From Shimia marina (lineage in GTDB: Bacteria > Pseudomonadota > Alphaproteobacteria > Rhodobacterales > Rhodobacteraceae), in the NCBI RefSeq assembly GCF_001458175.1, contig NZ_CYPW01000017.1, forward strand, positions 1 through 64,000: 64,000 nt of DNA. Direction: 5' to 3'. Each line of letters starts with the position of its first letter. Positions within the stretch are counted from its first letter, which is position 1. The notes under the pieces were generated by a model. The model did no database searches and was not told where the DNA came from. It saw nothing but the letters and a program-made list of their open reading frames with translations. A program made the position numbers and the translations under genes. Below are positions 16,043 through 26,271 of the stretch, piece by piece.

Positions 16043-17581
16043 TTAAAACAGGCTGCCCTGCTCTGGAGGAAGCGTTTTGGCCTTGGGCGCGGTCTTGGGC
16101 GCGGGTTTTTCCGCAGGTTTGGCAGGGGCCGTAGGTGGCGTTGGCGGAGGCGTGTCGCTCTGCCCGACGGTCATACGGCCATCCGCAAATTCCAGCTCCA
16201 GAACCTGCGCCGCGCGTGCGGCTTCTGCCGTTTTGACAAGCGCCCCATCCCCACGGACCAAGGCAAAGCCGCGCTGTAAGGTATTGGTATAACTGTAAGC
16301 CTCTGCCAGCCCTGCGAGGCTGTCCAACTGACCGCGCAGTTTGCTGGTCTGGCGTTCCCCCAGAAACTGGAGCCGCTGTACCGTACTCTGAAGCTTGTCT
16401 TTCTTTTGGCGAATGTCACGCCCAAGCGCCTCAGGGGACAGGCGGTCAGCAGAGCGTCCCAGCCGCTGGCGCTGAATTTCAATCATTCGCAGCAGGGTTC
16501 TGTCGCTGAGGCCACCACTTTTCTCTGCCAGAGCCACCCGACGCGACTGAACGCCGGATTGCAGGGCCCGTGGCAAAGTATCTGCGGCGGTGTCGAGCCG
16601 CTGGCGGGGCGTTTGCAGCAGCGCATCAGCGCGCGGCAGCGCGCGCGACAGGTCGCGCAGACGCTGATCCCGCTGGCGCAAACCCTGCTCCAACCCACGC
16701 GTCAGGCGGGCGCCCTGCTCTTCAACCCAAGCCAGCAGTTCAAGCCGTACCGGCACGGCAAGCTCTGCCGCCGCCGTGGGCGTGGGGGCCCGTTTGTCAG
16801 ACACAAAATCAATCAATGTGGTGTCGGTTTCATGGCCCACCGCAGAGATCAGCGGAATGTCAGAGGCCGCAGCCGCGCGCGCCACCACCTCTTCGTTAAA
16901 GCCCCAGAGATCTTCGAGACTGCCGCCACCACGCGCTACAATGATCAAATCCGGGCGCGGCATGGCCCCGCCGGGCGTGAGCTTGTTAAAGCCCTCAATG
17001 GCATTGGCCACCTGCGTCGCGCATTGTTCGCCCTGAACAGCCACCGGCCACAGCAGGACTTTGCGCGGAAAGCGATCGCGCAGACGATGTAAAATGTCAC
17101 GGATCACCGCCCCACTGGGCGAGGTCACCACACCGATGATTTCAGGAAGAAAGGGCAGAGGTTTCTTACGCTCCGACGCGAACAGACCTTCGGCCTGCAA
17201 CATGGCTTTGCGCTTTTCTAGCATCGCCATCAACGCGCCCACACCCGCTGGCTTGATGTCATCAATCATCAACTGATATTTGGACTGACCGGGGAAGGTG
17301 GTAAGACGCCCGGTGGCGACCACTTCCATCCCCTCTTCGGGGCGCGTGGAGACGCGGGCGGCAACGCCTTTCCACATCACGGCGGCAATCACGGAGCGAT
17401 CATCTTTGAGATCGAGATAAACATGGCCGGAGCGCGGGAAGGACACACGCCCCACCTCGCCTTTGATGCGCACATGGGAAAACTCGCCCTCAATCATCCG
17501 TTTGATCGCCCCGGACAATTCGGTGACGCTAAATTCCGGAGCGTTTTCGCCCTCTCTCGGGTCGTCGATCAGATCTGACAT
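16043..17581 (-). CDS. xseA: Exodeoxyribonuclease VII large subunit
   Basis: 512 aa from ATG 17581. It has an N-terminal OB fold (about 15-115, with [21 protein letters not shown]), the catalytic domain with [36 protein letters not shown] and [24 protein letters not shown], a long helical segment (about 290-440), and a Pro/Ala-rich tail. ExoVII degrades single-stranded DNA with the small XseB subunit, which is not in the window. It is divergent from purD with an 83-bp spacer. Confidence 0.95.
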   Translation of the reverse strand: MSDLIDDPREGENAPEFSVTELSGAIKRMIEGEFSHVRIKGEVGRVSFPRSGHVYLDLKDDRSVIAAVMWKGVAARVSTRPEEGMEVVATGRLTTFPGQSKYQLMIDDIKPAGVGALMAMLEKRKAMLQAEGLFASERKKPLPFLPEIIGVVTSPSGAVIRDILHRLRDRFPRKVLLWPVAVQGEQCATQVANAIEGFNKLTPGGAMPRPDLIIVARGGGSLEDLWGFNEEVVARAAAASDIPLISAVGHETDTTLIDFVSDKRAPTPTAAAELAVPVRLELLAWVEEQGARLTRGLEQGLRQRDQRLRDLSRALPRADALLQTPRQRLDTAADTLPRALQSGVQSRRVALAEKSGGLSDRTLLRMIEIQRQRLGRSADRLSPEALGRDIRQKKDKLQSTVQRLQFLGERQTSKLRGQLDSLAGLAEAYSYTNTLQRGFALVRGDGALVKTAEAARAAQVLELEFADGRMTVGQSDTPPPTPPTAPAKPAEKPAPKTAPKAKTLPPEQGSLF

Positions 17582-17664
17582 GGATGCGGCGCTCAGTTCC
17601 CTTGTTTCCTGTGCGCACCCACCTTAGAACGCCCACAAGCGGAGGCCAAGCGGAAGGCGGCATT

Positions 17665-18927
17665 ATGAACATTCTTATTCTGGGCAGCGGTGGACGTGAG
17701 CATGCGCTGGCATGGGCAGTGATGCAGAACCCCAAATGCGATAAATTGATTGTCGCGCCGGGCAACGCTGGGATTGCGCAGATTGCGGAATGCGCAAGCT
17801 TTGACATCGAAGATGGCGCGGAGGTTGTGACCTTTGTGGTCGCCAATGCGATTGATTTTGTCATTGTCGGGCCAGAAGCCCCCTTGGCCGCAGGCGTGGC
17901 CGATCGGCTGCGCGAGGCAGGCGTGCTGGTGTTTGGCCCCTCACAAGCGGCCGCCAAGCTGGAAGCCTCCAAAAGCTTCACCAAAGAAATCTGTGACGCC
18001 GCCAACGCGCCCACCGCAGCCTATGGGCATTTCACCGCTGCAGATGCCGCGAAAGCCTATATCCGCGACCAAGGCGCGCCGATTGTGGTGAAGGCAGACG
18101 GTCTGGCCGCAGGCAAAGGCGTGATCGTGGCGATGGATCTGCAAACCGCGCTGGACGCTGTAGATGACATGTTCGGTGGTGCCTTTGGTGGTGCCGGTGC
18201 TGAAGTGGTTGTCGAAGAATTCATGGAGGGCGAAGAAGCCTCTTTCTTCATTCTGTGTGACGGCAAGACCGCGCTGCCCATTGGCACCGCGCAAGACCAC
18301 AAACGTGTGGGTGAAGGTGACACGGGGCTCAACACCGGCGGCATGGGGGCCTATTCGCCTGCGCCGGTTCTGTCAGATGATGTGGCCCAGAAAGCGCTCG
18401 ATCAGATTGTGCAACCCACCATTGATGAGATGGCCAAGCGCGGCACGCCCTACCAAGGGGTGCTCTATGCCGGGTTCATGATCAAAGACGGTCAGCCCCG
18501 ACTGGTGGAATACAACGTGCGCTTTGGCGACCCGGAATGTCAGGTGCTGATGATGCGTCTTGGCGCGCAGGCGCTGGATCTGATGCAGGCTGCAGCCGAA
18601 GAACGCCTGCATGAGGCGCAGGTGAACTGGGCCGATGATCATGCGATCACCGTGGTGATGGCGGCGAATGGCTATCCCGGTGCCTATGAAAAAGGCTCTG
18701 TGATTGGCGGGCTGGACGCGCTGCCACAGGACAGCAAAAACATGGTGTTTCACGCAGGCACCACCGTCAAAGATGGGCAGATCACAGCCAGCGGAGGCCG
18801 TGTTTTGAACGTTACGGCACGCGGGGCGAGTCTTCAGGAGGCGCGCGACCGGGCCTATGCGATGGTCGCTGCGATTGACTGGCCCGGTGGGTTTTACCGC
18901 CGCGACATCGGCTGGCGCGCGCTCTGA
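17665..18927 (+). CDS. purD: Phosphoribosylamine-glycine ligase
   Basis: 420 aa when started at ATG 17665 ([17 protein letters not shown], the canonical N terminus); the longer frame to 17584 overlaps nothing useful. It catalyses step 2 of purine synthesis, joining glycine to phosphoribosylamine with ATP. Visible are the N domain, the ATP-grasp domain ([22 protein letters not shown] ..., [40 protein letters not shown]) and [16 protein letters not shown]. No purine riboswitch is seen in the short leader. Confidence 0.96.
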   Translation: MNILILGSGGREHALAWAVMQNPKCDKLIVAPGNAGIAQIAECASFDIEDGAEVVTFVVANAIDFVIVGPEAPLAAGVADRLREAGVLVFGPSQAAAKLEASKSFTKEICDAANAPTAAYGHFTAADAAKAYIRDQGAPIVVKADGLAAGKGVIVAMDLQTALDAVDDMFGGAFGGAGAEVVVEEFMEGEEASFFILCDGKTALPIGTAQDHKRVGEGDTGLNTGGMGAYSPAPVLSDDVAQKALDQIVQPTIDEMAKRGTPYQGVLYAGFMIKDGQPRLVEYNVRFGDPECQVLMMRLGAQALDLMQAAAEERLHEAQVNWADDHAITVVMAANGYPGAYEKGSVIGGLDALPQDSKNMVFHAGTTVKDGQITASGGRVLNVTARGASLQEARDRAYAMVAAIDWPGGFYRRDIGWRAL

Positions 18928-19005
18928 GCCAAGGGTAGGTAGTAGTGCGGGCGTTGCACCAAGAGGAGCAGCGCCCTATCCTCCCCACAATCAGGGGGAG
19001 AAGAC

Positions 19006-19617
19006 ATGACCATTTCGGTGGCAGAGGCCTACGCCTCGGGCGACTTTGTGGAGCTGGCCTTCAGCTTCGCACCCGTGGGCATCGTGGTGACGGAAAACCG
19101 GGTCATCCGGGATTGCAACGACACTTTCGCGGAGATGTTCCGCTATGAGCGCGCGGCGCTCAAAGACAGCACTTTTGCCATTCTCTATCCCACACAGGAA
19201 GAATTCACCAATATTCGCAATCGCGGTGTCCAGGAGCTGCGAGAGGGCAACTTCTATTGGGATGAACGCGTTATGATGCGGCGCGGTGGTGAGATGTTCT
19301 GGTGTCGGGTGCGCGGCCATACGTTCACACCGGAAGAACCTTTGCAGCGCGCTGTCTGGAGCTTTGCCGACATTTCCGACACCCGCCCTTATCAGGCACT
19401 TACGCGACGCGAACGGGAAGTGTTTTCATTGTTGGCGGAAGGGCTGACCAGCAAGGAAATCGCGCTCAAGCTGGAGATGAGCAACCGTACGGTGGAAGTC
19501 CACCGGGGCAAGTTGCTCAAGAAGTTTGGCGTCTCCAACACCACAAGCCTGTTTCAGTCGCTGGGTGCCATTGGCACGCGCCACATCTATTCCGCCAGTG
19601 ATGGCACGATGCGGTAG
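19006..19617 (+). CDS. PAS-LuxR transcriptional regulator
   Basis: 203 aa, start ATG 19006 after GGGGGAGAAG. An N-terminal PAS domain (about 12-125: FSFAPVGIVVTENRVIRDCNDTFAEMFRYE...) is followed by a LuxR/GerE HTH (about 133-190: LTRREREVFSLLAEGLTSKEIALKLEMSNRTVEVHRGKLLKKFGV). There is no phospho-acceptor receiver domain. This layout is common in roseobacter regulators that sense a small ligand or redox state through PAS. The target genes are unknown. Confidence 0.9.
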   Translation: MTISVAEAYASGDFVELAFSFAPVGIVVTENRVIRDCNDTFAEMFRYERAALKDSTFAILYPTQEEFTNIRNRGVQELREGNFYWDERVMMRRGGEMFWCRVRGHTFTPEEPLQRAVWSFADISDTRPYQALTRREREVFSLLAEGLTSKEIALKLEMSNRTVEVHRGKLLKKFGVSNTTSLFQSLGAIGTRHIYSASDGTMR

Positions 19618-19621
19618 AGGC

Positions 19622-19639
19622 AGAGGGGCCAGCCCCTCT
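19622..19639 (+). terminator. Short stem-loop after the PAS-LuxR gene
   Basis: An 8-bp perfect stem (AGAGGGGC, CA, GCCCCTCT) lies five bases past the stop codon, followed only by TTGAG. It is a weak terminator or 3' stabiliser. Confidence 0.4.
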
Positions 19640-19688
19640 TGAGCGCGCGGCGATCAATTGACCCCGGGATATTTCCGGCCATATGAAA

Positions 19689-20419
19689 TCAGCGGGAGGC
19701 GCATGTGAGCGCGGCTTCGAAAGCGGCCTGACCGGTGAAAGGGCCGAGTGTCTCGCCGCTCAGCCCCGTGCCGTCAAAGCCGGTGGCAACCACACTGCGC
19801 CAGGCGCCGTCTGCCGTGATCATCTCAGGCCCCTGACCGCAATCGCGGATGCCGCCGGAGATGAAATCCTCACCGATGCGGTGATTGGTCAGCCCCGTCA
19901 GGCTGGCCACTTCGGTGAGCTGATCGTCTTGAAAGCGCCAGACACGCAGGGTTTTGGCCAGATGAGGTCGGTCAATATAGGCGATCTCGACAGCGCCGTC
20001 GCCGTCCAGATCTGCGGCCCCAATGGGGGCAAGCCAGCGATTGCGCTGACCGATATAGGGCGTGGCGGCGCGCAGCCCTTTGGCATCATAGATCGCCAGA
20101 CGCGCCCCTGCGCTCTGACTGCTTTCCACGACGATCACTTCGGGGGCGCCGTCCCCATCCATATCGAAGAGGCGCGGCGCAATGTCCTCAAACACGCGAT
20201 CTTGGGGCAAGGTGATCAAAAGGCGCTGGCCGTTTTGCAAGGTCAGCTCTAGAGCGCCATATTCAATCGCATCTCCAAGCACGCCATGGGCGTAGCGCGT
20301 GGTTTCCTGCTGATAGCGGGCAGCAGTGATTTCTGCTGTGGCAGGCGCCCCCGCCACCATCAGCCCCGCGCACAGCACTGGCCATGCGCGGCGCATGCAA
20401 CGGCGCGCCTTCCTCACCA

Positions 20420-20420
<1 letters not shown>
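19689..20420 (-). CDS. Exported VCBS/FG-GAP-repeat protein
   Basis: 243 aa, start ATG 20420, which shares its A with the TGA of the ferredoxin gene, so translation is probably coupled. A signal peptide (about 1-29, ending APATA) precedes two Ca2+-binding-like repeats, DMDGDGAPEVIVVE and DLDGDGAVEIAYID, of the FG-GAP/VCBS kind that build beta-propeller blades. The protein is short for a full propeller. Its function is unknown, and why it is coupled to a ferredoxin is unclear. Confidence 0.8.
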
Positions 20421-20776
<356 letters not shown>

Positions 20777-21013
20777 CTAGTTAGTCAAGGGGGGCTGCTG
20801 CTTCCACCCCCTTTTGCGACATCTGTTATGTCCCCTTGCGACAGGTCGCAGATTTTCTTCATTTGTTCCCTCAAATGTTGCGTAGCCCCTTCAGTGGCCC
20901 GCATTGGAACACCACCACGGCCTGCACCAGAAGAGCCCTGCTCTCAACAACATGACAGAGTTTCGCTGCGCGACAAAAGGCGCTACAACGGGCAAAACAC
21001 ATGAGGCGCGAGC

Positions 21014-21577
21014 ATGCCCGCATATTTTGTCGCACGATCGGTTTTTGCCGTCACAGCGCTCACATCCACGCTGTGCCTGAGCGGCTGTCAACAAACCATT
21101 GCCGATGCGCCCTATCTTGCGGCCTTCAGTGAACCAGAAATTCTGCGCGCAGAGGATGCCGGAGCCCCCCCCGGGGCGAGGCCCGGAAGCTGCTGGGGGC
21201 GGGATGTGACGCCTGCCGTTGTGGAAACCGTCAGTGAGCAGATCATGGTGCAACCGCCAGAAGTTCTGGCCGATGGCACGGTTCTGTCACCGGGGATTTT
21301 TCGCACAGAGACACAACAGCGCATTCTCAAAGAGCGGCGGGAGCTGTGGTTTGAGAGCCCTTGTGAGGAGATCTGGACCGAAGAGTTCACAGCCTCTTTG
21401 CAGCGCGCGCTTAAGGTCCGGGGACATTATTACGGGCCCGTCACAGGCACGCGAGACGGGCGCACCCGCGCCGCTATCCGGCGCTATCAGAACACTGGCG
21501 GCCTCGACAGTGCCATCCTCTCCATGGAAAGTGCCCGTCGCCTTGGCCTTATTGCCGTGCCCAGAGACACGATTTAA
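21014..21577 (+). CDS. Lipoprotein with peptidoglycan-binding-like domain
   Basis: 187 aa with a lipobox LSGC near residue 24, so probably membrane-anchored by lipid. The C-terminal third (FTASLQRALKVRGHYYGPVTGTRDGRTRAAIRRYQNTGGLDSAILSMESARRLGL) is a PG_binding_1-type three-helix repeat with the ALKxxGxYxGxxxGxxDxxTxxAIxxYQ pattern. The middle contains two cysteines, in GSCWGRD and SPCEEIW. It probably sits at the envelope contacting murein. A strong terminator follows. Confidence 0.82.
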   Translation: MPAYFVARSVFAVTALTSTLCLSGCQQTIADAPYLAAFSEPEILRAEDAGAPPGARPGSCWGRDVTPAVVETVSEQIMVQPPEVLADGTVLSPGIFRTETQQRILKERRELWFESPCEEIWTEEFTASLQRALKVRGHYYGPVTGTRDGRTRAAIRRYQNTGGLDSAILSMESARRLGLIAVPRDTI

Positions 21578-21668
21578 CCCTCTCGCTCACCGTCACTTCA
21601 TTGACCGTCACTGGGACAGGCTCTCAAACAGCCAGCCGCAACGCGCACGCCGAGTGCCGGATTGCCAT

Positions 21669-21705
21669 GACGGGCGCCCCCCTTCGGAGGCGCCCGTCGT
21701 TTTTT
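21669..21705 (+). terminator. Terminator after the peptidoglycan-binding lipoprotein
   Basis: A 10-bp perfect stem (21669-21678 with 21689-21698) around a CCTTCGGA-type loop, followed by GTTTTTT. On the minus strand there is no T run after the stem, so it does not end the facing protease gene. Confidence 0.88.
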
Positions 21706-21719
21706 CATAAGATGTCAGC

Positions 21720-23183
21720 TTACTCTTCGATATTGAGGGCCACGAAACGAGGCTCCCCTGCCCGGCGCACCAAGAGCAGCAAGGATTTGCGACCAGCCTC
21801 TGTGGCTTCTTCGATGCGGTCTTCGAGATCTGCCACAGATCGCAGCTTCTGCTGGCCTGCTTCGGTCAGGACATCCCCGGCACGCAGCCCTTTTTCATAG
21901 GCTTTGGAGAGCTCATCCACATTACTCACCAACAGCCCTTCGGTGCTGTCAGGGAGATCCATCTCGGCGCGCATGTCATCCGTGAGCACAGACACGGTCA
22001 GACCAAGAACCTCTTTTTCAACTGGATCTTCGGAGGGCACAGGCTGGCTTGCAGGCACCGCACCTTCGGCTTCTTCGCGGCGGCCCAGCGTCACAGCCAG
22101 CGTCACCTCTTCACCGCCACGCAGCACCACAACATCCACGGTCTTGCCAACGGAGGTGTTGCCAACGCTGCGCACAAGGCTCCGCACATCTTCGACAGTG
22201 CGGCCATCAAAGGTCATGATCACATCACCGGCCTGCATCCCGGCCTCCATGGCGGGGCCCTCCGGCACATCCGTGATCATGGCGCCGGAAGCAGTTTGCA
22301 GACCATCAACGGCCTCCACCATGTCCTCGGTCACATCCTGAATGCGCACACCCAGCCAGCCACGGCGGGTTTCGCCAAACTCTTGCAACTGGTCGATAAC
22401 GCGGGTCACCACATTGGAGGCCATAGAGAAGCCGATGCCGATGGAGCCGCCATTGGGAGACAGGATCGCCGTGTTCACGCCAACCACTTCGCCATCCATG
22501 TTAAACAGTGGGCCACCGGAGTTGCCCCGATTGATCGCTGCATCGGTCTGGATGTAGTCGTCATAGGCACCGGCGAGAGCACGGCCGCGCTGAGACACGA
22601 TACCGGCAGAGACAGAAAAGCCCTGTCCCAACGGGTTGCCCATGGCAATCACCCAATCCCCCACGCGCGCCATGTCACTGTCGCCAAATTCGACAAACGC
22701 CAGAGGCTCGTCAGATTCGACTTTCAGCAAGGCGATGTCGGTGTTCTTGTCCGTGCCAATCACCTTGGCAGGAAGCTCTCCGCCTTCGAAGAACTCCACC
22801 AGAATTTCATCGGCGCCTTCAATGACGTGGTTGTTTGTCACAACAAAACCATCCGCAGAGATCACAAAGCCCGAGCCAAGTGCCGAGGAACGGCGGGGGC
22901 GTTCTCCGTTGCCCTGACGATCCTGAAACTCCCGAAAGAAATCTTCAAACGGCGAGCCTTCGGGCACGATGTTCTGAGGGCCTGTGCGCCCTTCGACCAC
23001 GGTGGAGGTGGTGATATTCACAACTGCGGGGCTGATCTTTTCTGCCAGATCCGCAAAGCTTTCGGGGCGGGCCTGTGCGGTCACGGCTTGCGCCAAGACA
23101 ACGACAGTGCTCATCAACGCGAGAAAAAGCATCCGTACAGCGGATGCGTTCGGACGCCTGTCCGTAAAAGTGTCAGAAAACAC
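21720..23183 (-). CDS. degP: Periplasmic Do-family serine protease (DegP/HtrA)
   Basis: 487 aa from a GTG start at 23183 with AAGGAGAA seven bases upstream. A signal peptide covers about 1-38. The trypsin-like domain has H119 (VTNNHVIEG), D149 (KNTDIALLKV) and S222 (INRGNSGGPLFN), followed by two PDZ domains (about 285-375 and 400-480). It degrades or refolds damaged periplasmic proteins. The signal peptide and double PDZ fit DegP or MucD (DegQ-like); which one cannot be separated by eye. Confidence 0.93.
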   Translation of the reverse strand: MFSDTFTDRRPNASAVRMLFLALMSTVVVLAQAVTAQARPESFADLAEKISPAVVNITTSTVVEGRTGPQNIVPEGSPFEDFFREFQDRQGNGERPRRSSALGSGFVISADGFVVTNNHVIEGADEILVEFFEGGELPAKVIGTDKNTDIALLKVESDEPLAFVEFGDSDMARVGDWVIAMGNPLGQGFSVSAGIVSQRGRALAGAYDDYIQTDAAINRGNSGGPLFNMDGEVVGVNTAILSPNGGSIGIGFSMASNVVTRVIDQLQEFGETRRGWLGVRIQDVTEDMVEAVDGLQTASGAMITDVPEGPAMEAGMQAGDVIMTFDGRTVEDVRSLVRSVGNTSVGKTVDVVVLRGGEEVTLAVTLGRREEAEGAVPASQPVPSEDPVEKEVLGLTVSVLTDDMRAEMDLPDSTEGLLVSNVDELSKAYEKGLRAGDVLTEAGQQKLRSVADLEDRIEEATEAGRKSLLLLVRRAGEPRFVALNIEE

Positions 23184-23406
23184 GATCGGTTCTCCTTTGG
23201 TGTTTCACAACGGGCCGACAGCGCGTCGGCTTCTGAGCAAAACATGTGCGTTTAGGGGAATGAGTGCAACCTTGCGCCTGTCTCTTCGGCACAATTGCGC
23301 GTGAGCCTGTGTGAAATTGTGGACCAAATAGTCCTTTATTCGCAAGGCGCTTTTGGGTCATGCCCCCTTTTGAGGTGCACAACCCAAAGCTTTGTAACAG
23401 AGCCGG

Positions 23407-23910
23407 TCAGTGCAACATGCGGCTCATCATTTGCTTCGCAGGGGAGTCCGAGCGCGAGGCGTTTTGAGCCGACGGACGGCTGGGTCGGGCCGGCAGGGAT
23501 CGCGCCAGTGCCGCCATAGCCATGCCAAACTCGGCGGCAAGACCGGCGAAACACATGGCCATATCCGGACGCACCATCAGAGCGGCCAACATGGCTGCAT
23601 CCTCTGCATCTCCATTCGCTGCGGTCTCCACAAGATGGGCGAAAATTGCCTCATCTGCACCAAGACACTGACAATGGCAGGCGTGCCGACACAGTTTGCG
23701 ACGCCCATATACATGCGCCAGCTCCATGAGATCAGCAAAAACAGCTGTCACATTCCGCGCACGTGCCTCACCAAAGCCAGTGGCCAGAGCCTCTTGCAGC
23801 TGTGCCTGGCCGCTGGGATCACGCTCCCAGTGGCGCAACCAACGCACGGCAAAGCGCTCCACATGCCCGAGATCATCAATCCAGCCAACCCGTTGTGCTC
23901 CGACCGACAT
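23407..23910 (-). CDS. Unknown protein with a Cys/His cluster, next to hemP
   Basis: 167 aa from ATG 23910; a GTG at 23922 overlaps the hemP TGA and is an alternative. The striking part is GRRKLCRHACHCQCLGADEAIF near residues 70-88, where four cysteines and two histidines are packed in nine residues. A hydrophobic helix-rich stretch (AAMLAALMVRPDMAMCFAGLAAEFGMAMAALA) follows. I do not recognise the family. The cluster could bind iron, haem or zinc, and the location directly after hemP suggests iron or haem handling, but that is inference. Confidence 0.65.
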   Translation of the reverse strand: MSVGAQRVGWIDDLGHVERFAVRWLRHWERDPSGQAQLQEALATGFGEARARNVTAVFADLMELAHVYGRRKLCRHACHCQCLGADEAIFAHLVETAANGDAEDAAMLAALMVRPDMAMCFAGLAAEFGMAMAALARSLPARPSRPSAQNASRSDSPAKQMMSRMLH

Positions 23911-23918
23911 GGCAGGGC

Positions 23919-24077
23919 TCACTTGGTCAGGATCAATTTGCCCGCGCGGGTGATGCGCAGCGTATAGAGCTGGTCGTTCAGACGAATGTGGGCCAGTCCA
24001 TTTTCACCAGTCAGGATACGGGCGTCATGTACAGGCAGGGCATTCACATAGTCAGCGGCTTGGGCTTGCATGGTCAT
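23919..24077 (-). CDS. hemP: Hemin uptake protein HemP
   Basis: 52 aa from ATG 24077 (GGAGAG upstream). The C terminus ARILTGENGLAHIRLNDQLYTLRITRAGKLILTK shows the HemP hallmark, tyrosine followed by LRxTxxGKLILTK. HemP-type small proteins are needed for full expression of haem-uptake receptor genes in several proteobacteria. The usual hemR or hmuSTUV genes are not adjacent. The upstream AT-rich region (24120-24160) presumably holds an iron-responsive promoter, but I could not assign an operator. Confidence 0.88.
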   Translation of the reverse strand: MTMQAQAADYVNALPVHDARILTGENGLAHIRLNDQLYTLRITRAGKLILTK

Positions 24078-24212
24078 TTGGGCTCTCCAAAATCTACGTT
24101 GGGATGCTCCACTCCGGAGCGCTGGCTTATTTCTGATTATTTTTGTCGGAATTGTCAACCCACCAAATTAAAGCCCTGTTCAGCATTCCAAATAACCTTC
24201 AGAATCCCCCCC

Positions 24213-24255
24213 AAAAGCAAAAAGGGCGCCCCGATGGGACGCCCTTTTTGCTTTT
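24213..24255 (-). terminator. Terminator of the SLT lipoprotein gene
   Basis: Arms 24240-24255 and 24213-24228 form a perfect 16-bp stem ending with A/T-rich tails on both sides. It lies 17 bp after the stop codon of the minus-strand lytic transglycosylase gene and also insulates the hemP promoter. It could act in both directions. Confidence 0.88.
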
Positions 24256-24271
24256 GAATTCTGCCTCACGC

Positions 24272-24859
24272 TCACCAGATGCGCGAACAGCTCTTCAGTT
24301 GTGCCTGATACCGCGCCGACCGGCTGGCCACATCATCCGCAACCCGCATCAGCCAGGCCTTGTTGCGATATGTGCCCCGTGCGTATCCTGTATGCCCTTC
24401 GTGATAATTGAGATACTGCGCACGCGCGTCGTGTAGTGACACGCCATTGCGATCCCGCGACTGATGGAAATACCAGCCCATGAAGTCTGAGGCATCTTTG
24501 ATATCGTCGCGACGCGCGCCCCGGTTTCTGGTCTCACGACGGTATTCATCCCATGTGCCGTCAAGTGCTTGGGCGTAGCCATACGCGCTGCTTTGACGCC
24601 CCATCGGCAGAATGCCCAGCGCATATTTATGCGGCGTCCGGGCGTTGGAAATGAATTTGCTTTCTTGATACAACACCGCCATCTGAACGTGCACAGGCAC
24701 GCCCCACTTACGTTTGGTGGCTGTGAATGCACGTTTAAAGTGCGGCTTCTCTTTGAGAATCGCACACGCGTTGTCCAAATTGCGCGGCGCACTGGTATCT
24801 TTGCCGCCGCAGGCCGCAACAAATGCCAACATCACCAACGCGAAGAGAAGTCTGCTCAT
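24272..24859 (-). CDS. Lytic transglycosylase-like lipoprotein (SLT domain)
   Basis: 195 aa with a lipobox FVAAC near residue 17. The domain has AVLYQESKFISNA (catalytic Glu of the goose-lysozyme-type fold), GILPMGRQSSAYGYAQAL (GxxQ element), and the C-terminal YLNYHEGHTGYARGTYRN. It resembles the SLT_4 group of lipid-anchored muramidase-like proteins, which cut murein glycan strands. Its cellular role is not known. Confidence 0.85.
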   Translation of the reverse strand: MSRLLFALVMLAFVAACGGKDTSAPRNLDNACAILKEKPHFKRAFTATKRKWGVPVHVQMAVLYQESKFISNARTPHKYALGILPMGRQSSAYGYAQALDGTWDEYRRETRNRGARRDDIKDASDFMGWYFHQSRDRNGVSLHDARAQYLNYHEGHTGYARGTYRNKAWLMRVADDVASRSARYQAQLKSCSRIW

Positions 24860-24933
24860 CTGCCTCTCGCTATATTCTGTTTTTTTTGCAGCCTAGCCGA
24901 TATCCGCAAGAGGCGACAATCACATTTGCTTGG

Positions 24934-25815
24934 CTAGACAAGCATCGTGAGCAACAGAGGCAATCCGATCACGGATACAAGTGTGGAAACCACAACAAAA
25001 CCTGCCACTGCGCCGGAATCCGCTTCGTATTTCTCCGCAAGCAAATAGCTGCTCACGCCAACGGGCATCGCCATTTGCAACACCAACACACCAAACAACG
25101 TCCCACTCAGGCCAAAGGCGCGTGCCATCGCGTAACCGATCAGAGCACATAGGGCGAACTTCACAACGGACAGCCCGACGGCGGTGACAACCCGGCCCGG
25201 TGTCAGGCGTGCCACGGCCACACCAAGCGTGAGCAGCATCAGAGGAATCGCCATCTGCCCGATCAGTTCCAGCGTGTCGGTCACAAAACCCGGCGTTTCC
25301 CACCCCATGGCCAAAAACAACGCGCCCAGCAGGGTCGCCCAGATCATCGGCTCCTGCGCCATTTTGCCAAGGGCGCCCTCCCCTGCGACCAGCCAAATCC
25401 CCCATGTGAAAGAGAGAAGCGCAGTGATCGACAGGAGCACTACCGCCCCATCAAGCCCTGCTTGCCCAAAGGCAAAAAGCGCCATGGGCACGCCGAGGTT
25501 GCCGGTGTTTCCGAAGATAAACGGCGCGAGATAGGAACGGATATCGAGCTTCAAGAGCTTCAAAAGGCTCCACCCCACAGCACCAATCAGCAAATATCCT
25601 GCAAATCCTGCAAGTGTCAGCCGCCCCAATTCATTGAGATCCGCATCAGACTTCATCAGCGCCGTGAAGATCAGACAGGGCACAGCCAAGTTCACGCCAA
25701 GTCGCGTAACAAATTGAATGCGATACTCAAATCCCGCCTTCACCCAGGCAAAACCGACCCCAGCCACCAAGAAGACTGGCGCCACGATTTCCAACACTGT
25801 TAAGATCAAGTTCAC
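24934..25815 (-). CDS. AEC-family (auxin efflux carrier-like) transporter
   Basis: 293 aa, GTG start at 25815 after AGGAAACA. About ten hydrophobic helices with the family features VNLAVPCLIFTAL, FGNTGNLGVPMALFAFGQ and MAMPVGVSSYLLAEKY are visible. Bacterial members carry malonate, malate or other organic acids. The substrate is unknown. It is divergent from hspQ. Confidence 0.87.
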   Translation of the reverse strand: MNLILTVLEIVAPVFLVAGVGFAWVKAGFEYRIQFVTRLGVNLAVPCLIFTALMKSDADLNELGRLTLAGFAGYLLIGAVGWSLLKLLKLDIRSYLAPFIFGNTGNLGVPMALFAFGQAGLDGAVVLLSITALLSFTWGIWLVAGEGALGKMAQEPMIWATLLGALFLAMGWETPGFVTDTLELIGQMAIPLMLLTLGVAVARLTPGRVVTAVGLSVVKFALCALIGYAMARAFGLSGTLFGVLVLQMAMPVGVSSYLLAEKYEADSGAVAGFVVVSTLVSVIGLPLLLTMLV

Positions 25816-25898
25816 AGACTGTTTCCTGCTAAAAATCGCCGAAAGTTGGACAAAGCCCCCTTGCAGGGTCTAACTTTGAGGAGTAGGGGCTGCAATAC

Positions 25899-26225
25899 AT
25901 GCTTACAACACGTGCAAAATATTACCTCGGTCAGGTCGTCCGTCACCGCAAACACCCGTTTCGCGGCGTTGTGTTTGATGTGGACCCAGAGTTTTCCAAT
26001 ACCGAAGAATGGTATGAGGCCATCCCTGAGGACAGCCGTCCCGTGAAGGATCAGCCGTTTTACCATCTGCTCGCCGAAAATGACCAAAGCTACTATGTGG
26101 CCTATGTGTCTGAGCAGAATCTGATCGCAGACTATTCCGGTGAACCGGTCAGCCATCCGGATTTGGATGAGATGTTTGGGCCGTTTGAAGATGGCGCCTA
26201 TCCTTTGCACTACGCATTGAACTGA
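25899..26225 (+). CDS. hspQ: Heat shock protein HspQ
   Basis: 108 aa, start ATG 25899 after GAGGAGTAGGGG. The YccV-like domain covers nearly the whole length (KYYLGQVVRHRKHPFRGVVFDVDPEFSNTEEWYE ... QPFYHLLAENDQSYYVAYVSEQNLIAD). In Escherichia coli HspQ is heat-induced, binds hemimethylated DNA in vitro and enhances Lon activity. A terminator follows directly. Confidence 0.92.
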   Translation: MLTTRAKYYLGQVVRHRKHPFRGVVFDVDPEFSNTEEWYEAIPEDSRPVKDQPFYHLLAENDQSYYVAYVSEQNLIADYSGEPVSHPDLDEMFGPFEDGAYPLHYALN

Positions 26226-26243
26226 TCAGATCAAGATGAAGAC

Positions 26244-26271
26244 ACGCCGGCCTCTGCAGCCGGCGTTTTTT
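26244..26271 (+). terminator. Terminator of hspQ
   Basis: Stem 26244-26250 with 26260-26266 (ACGCCGG/CCGGCGT) followed by TTTTT, directly abutting the 3' end of the facing rhodanese gene. Confidence 0.85.
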
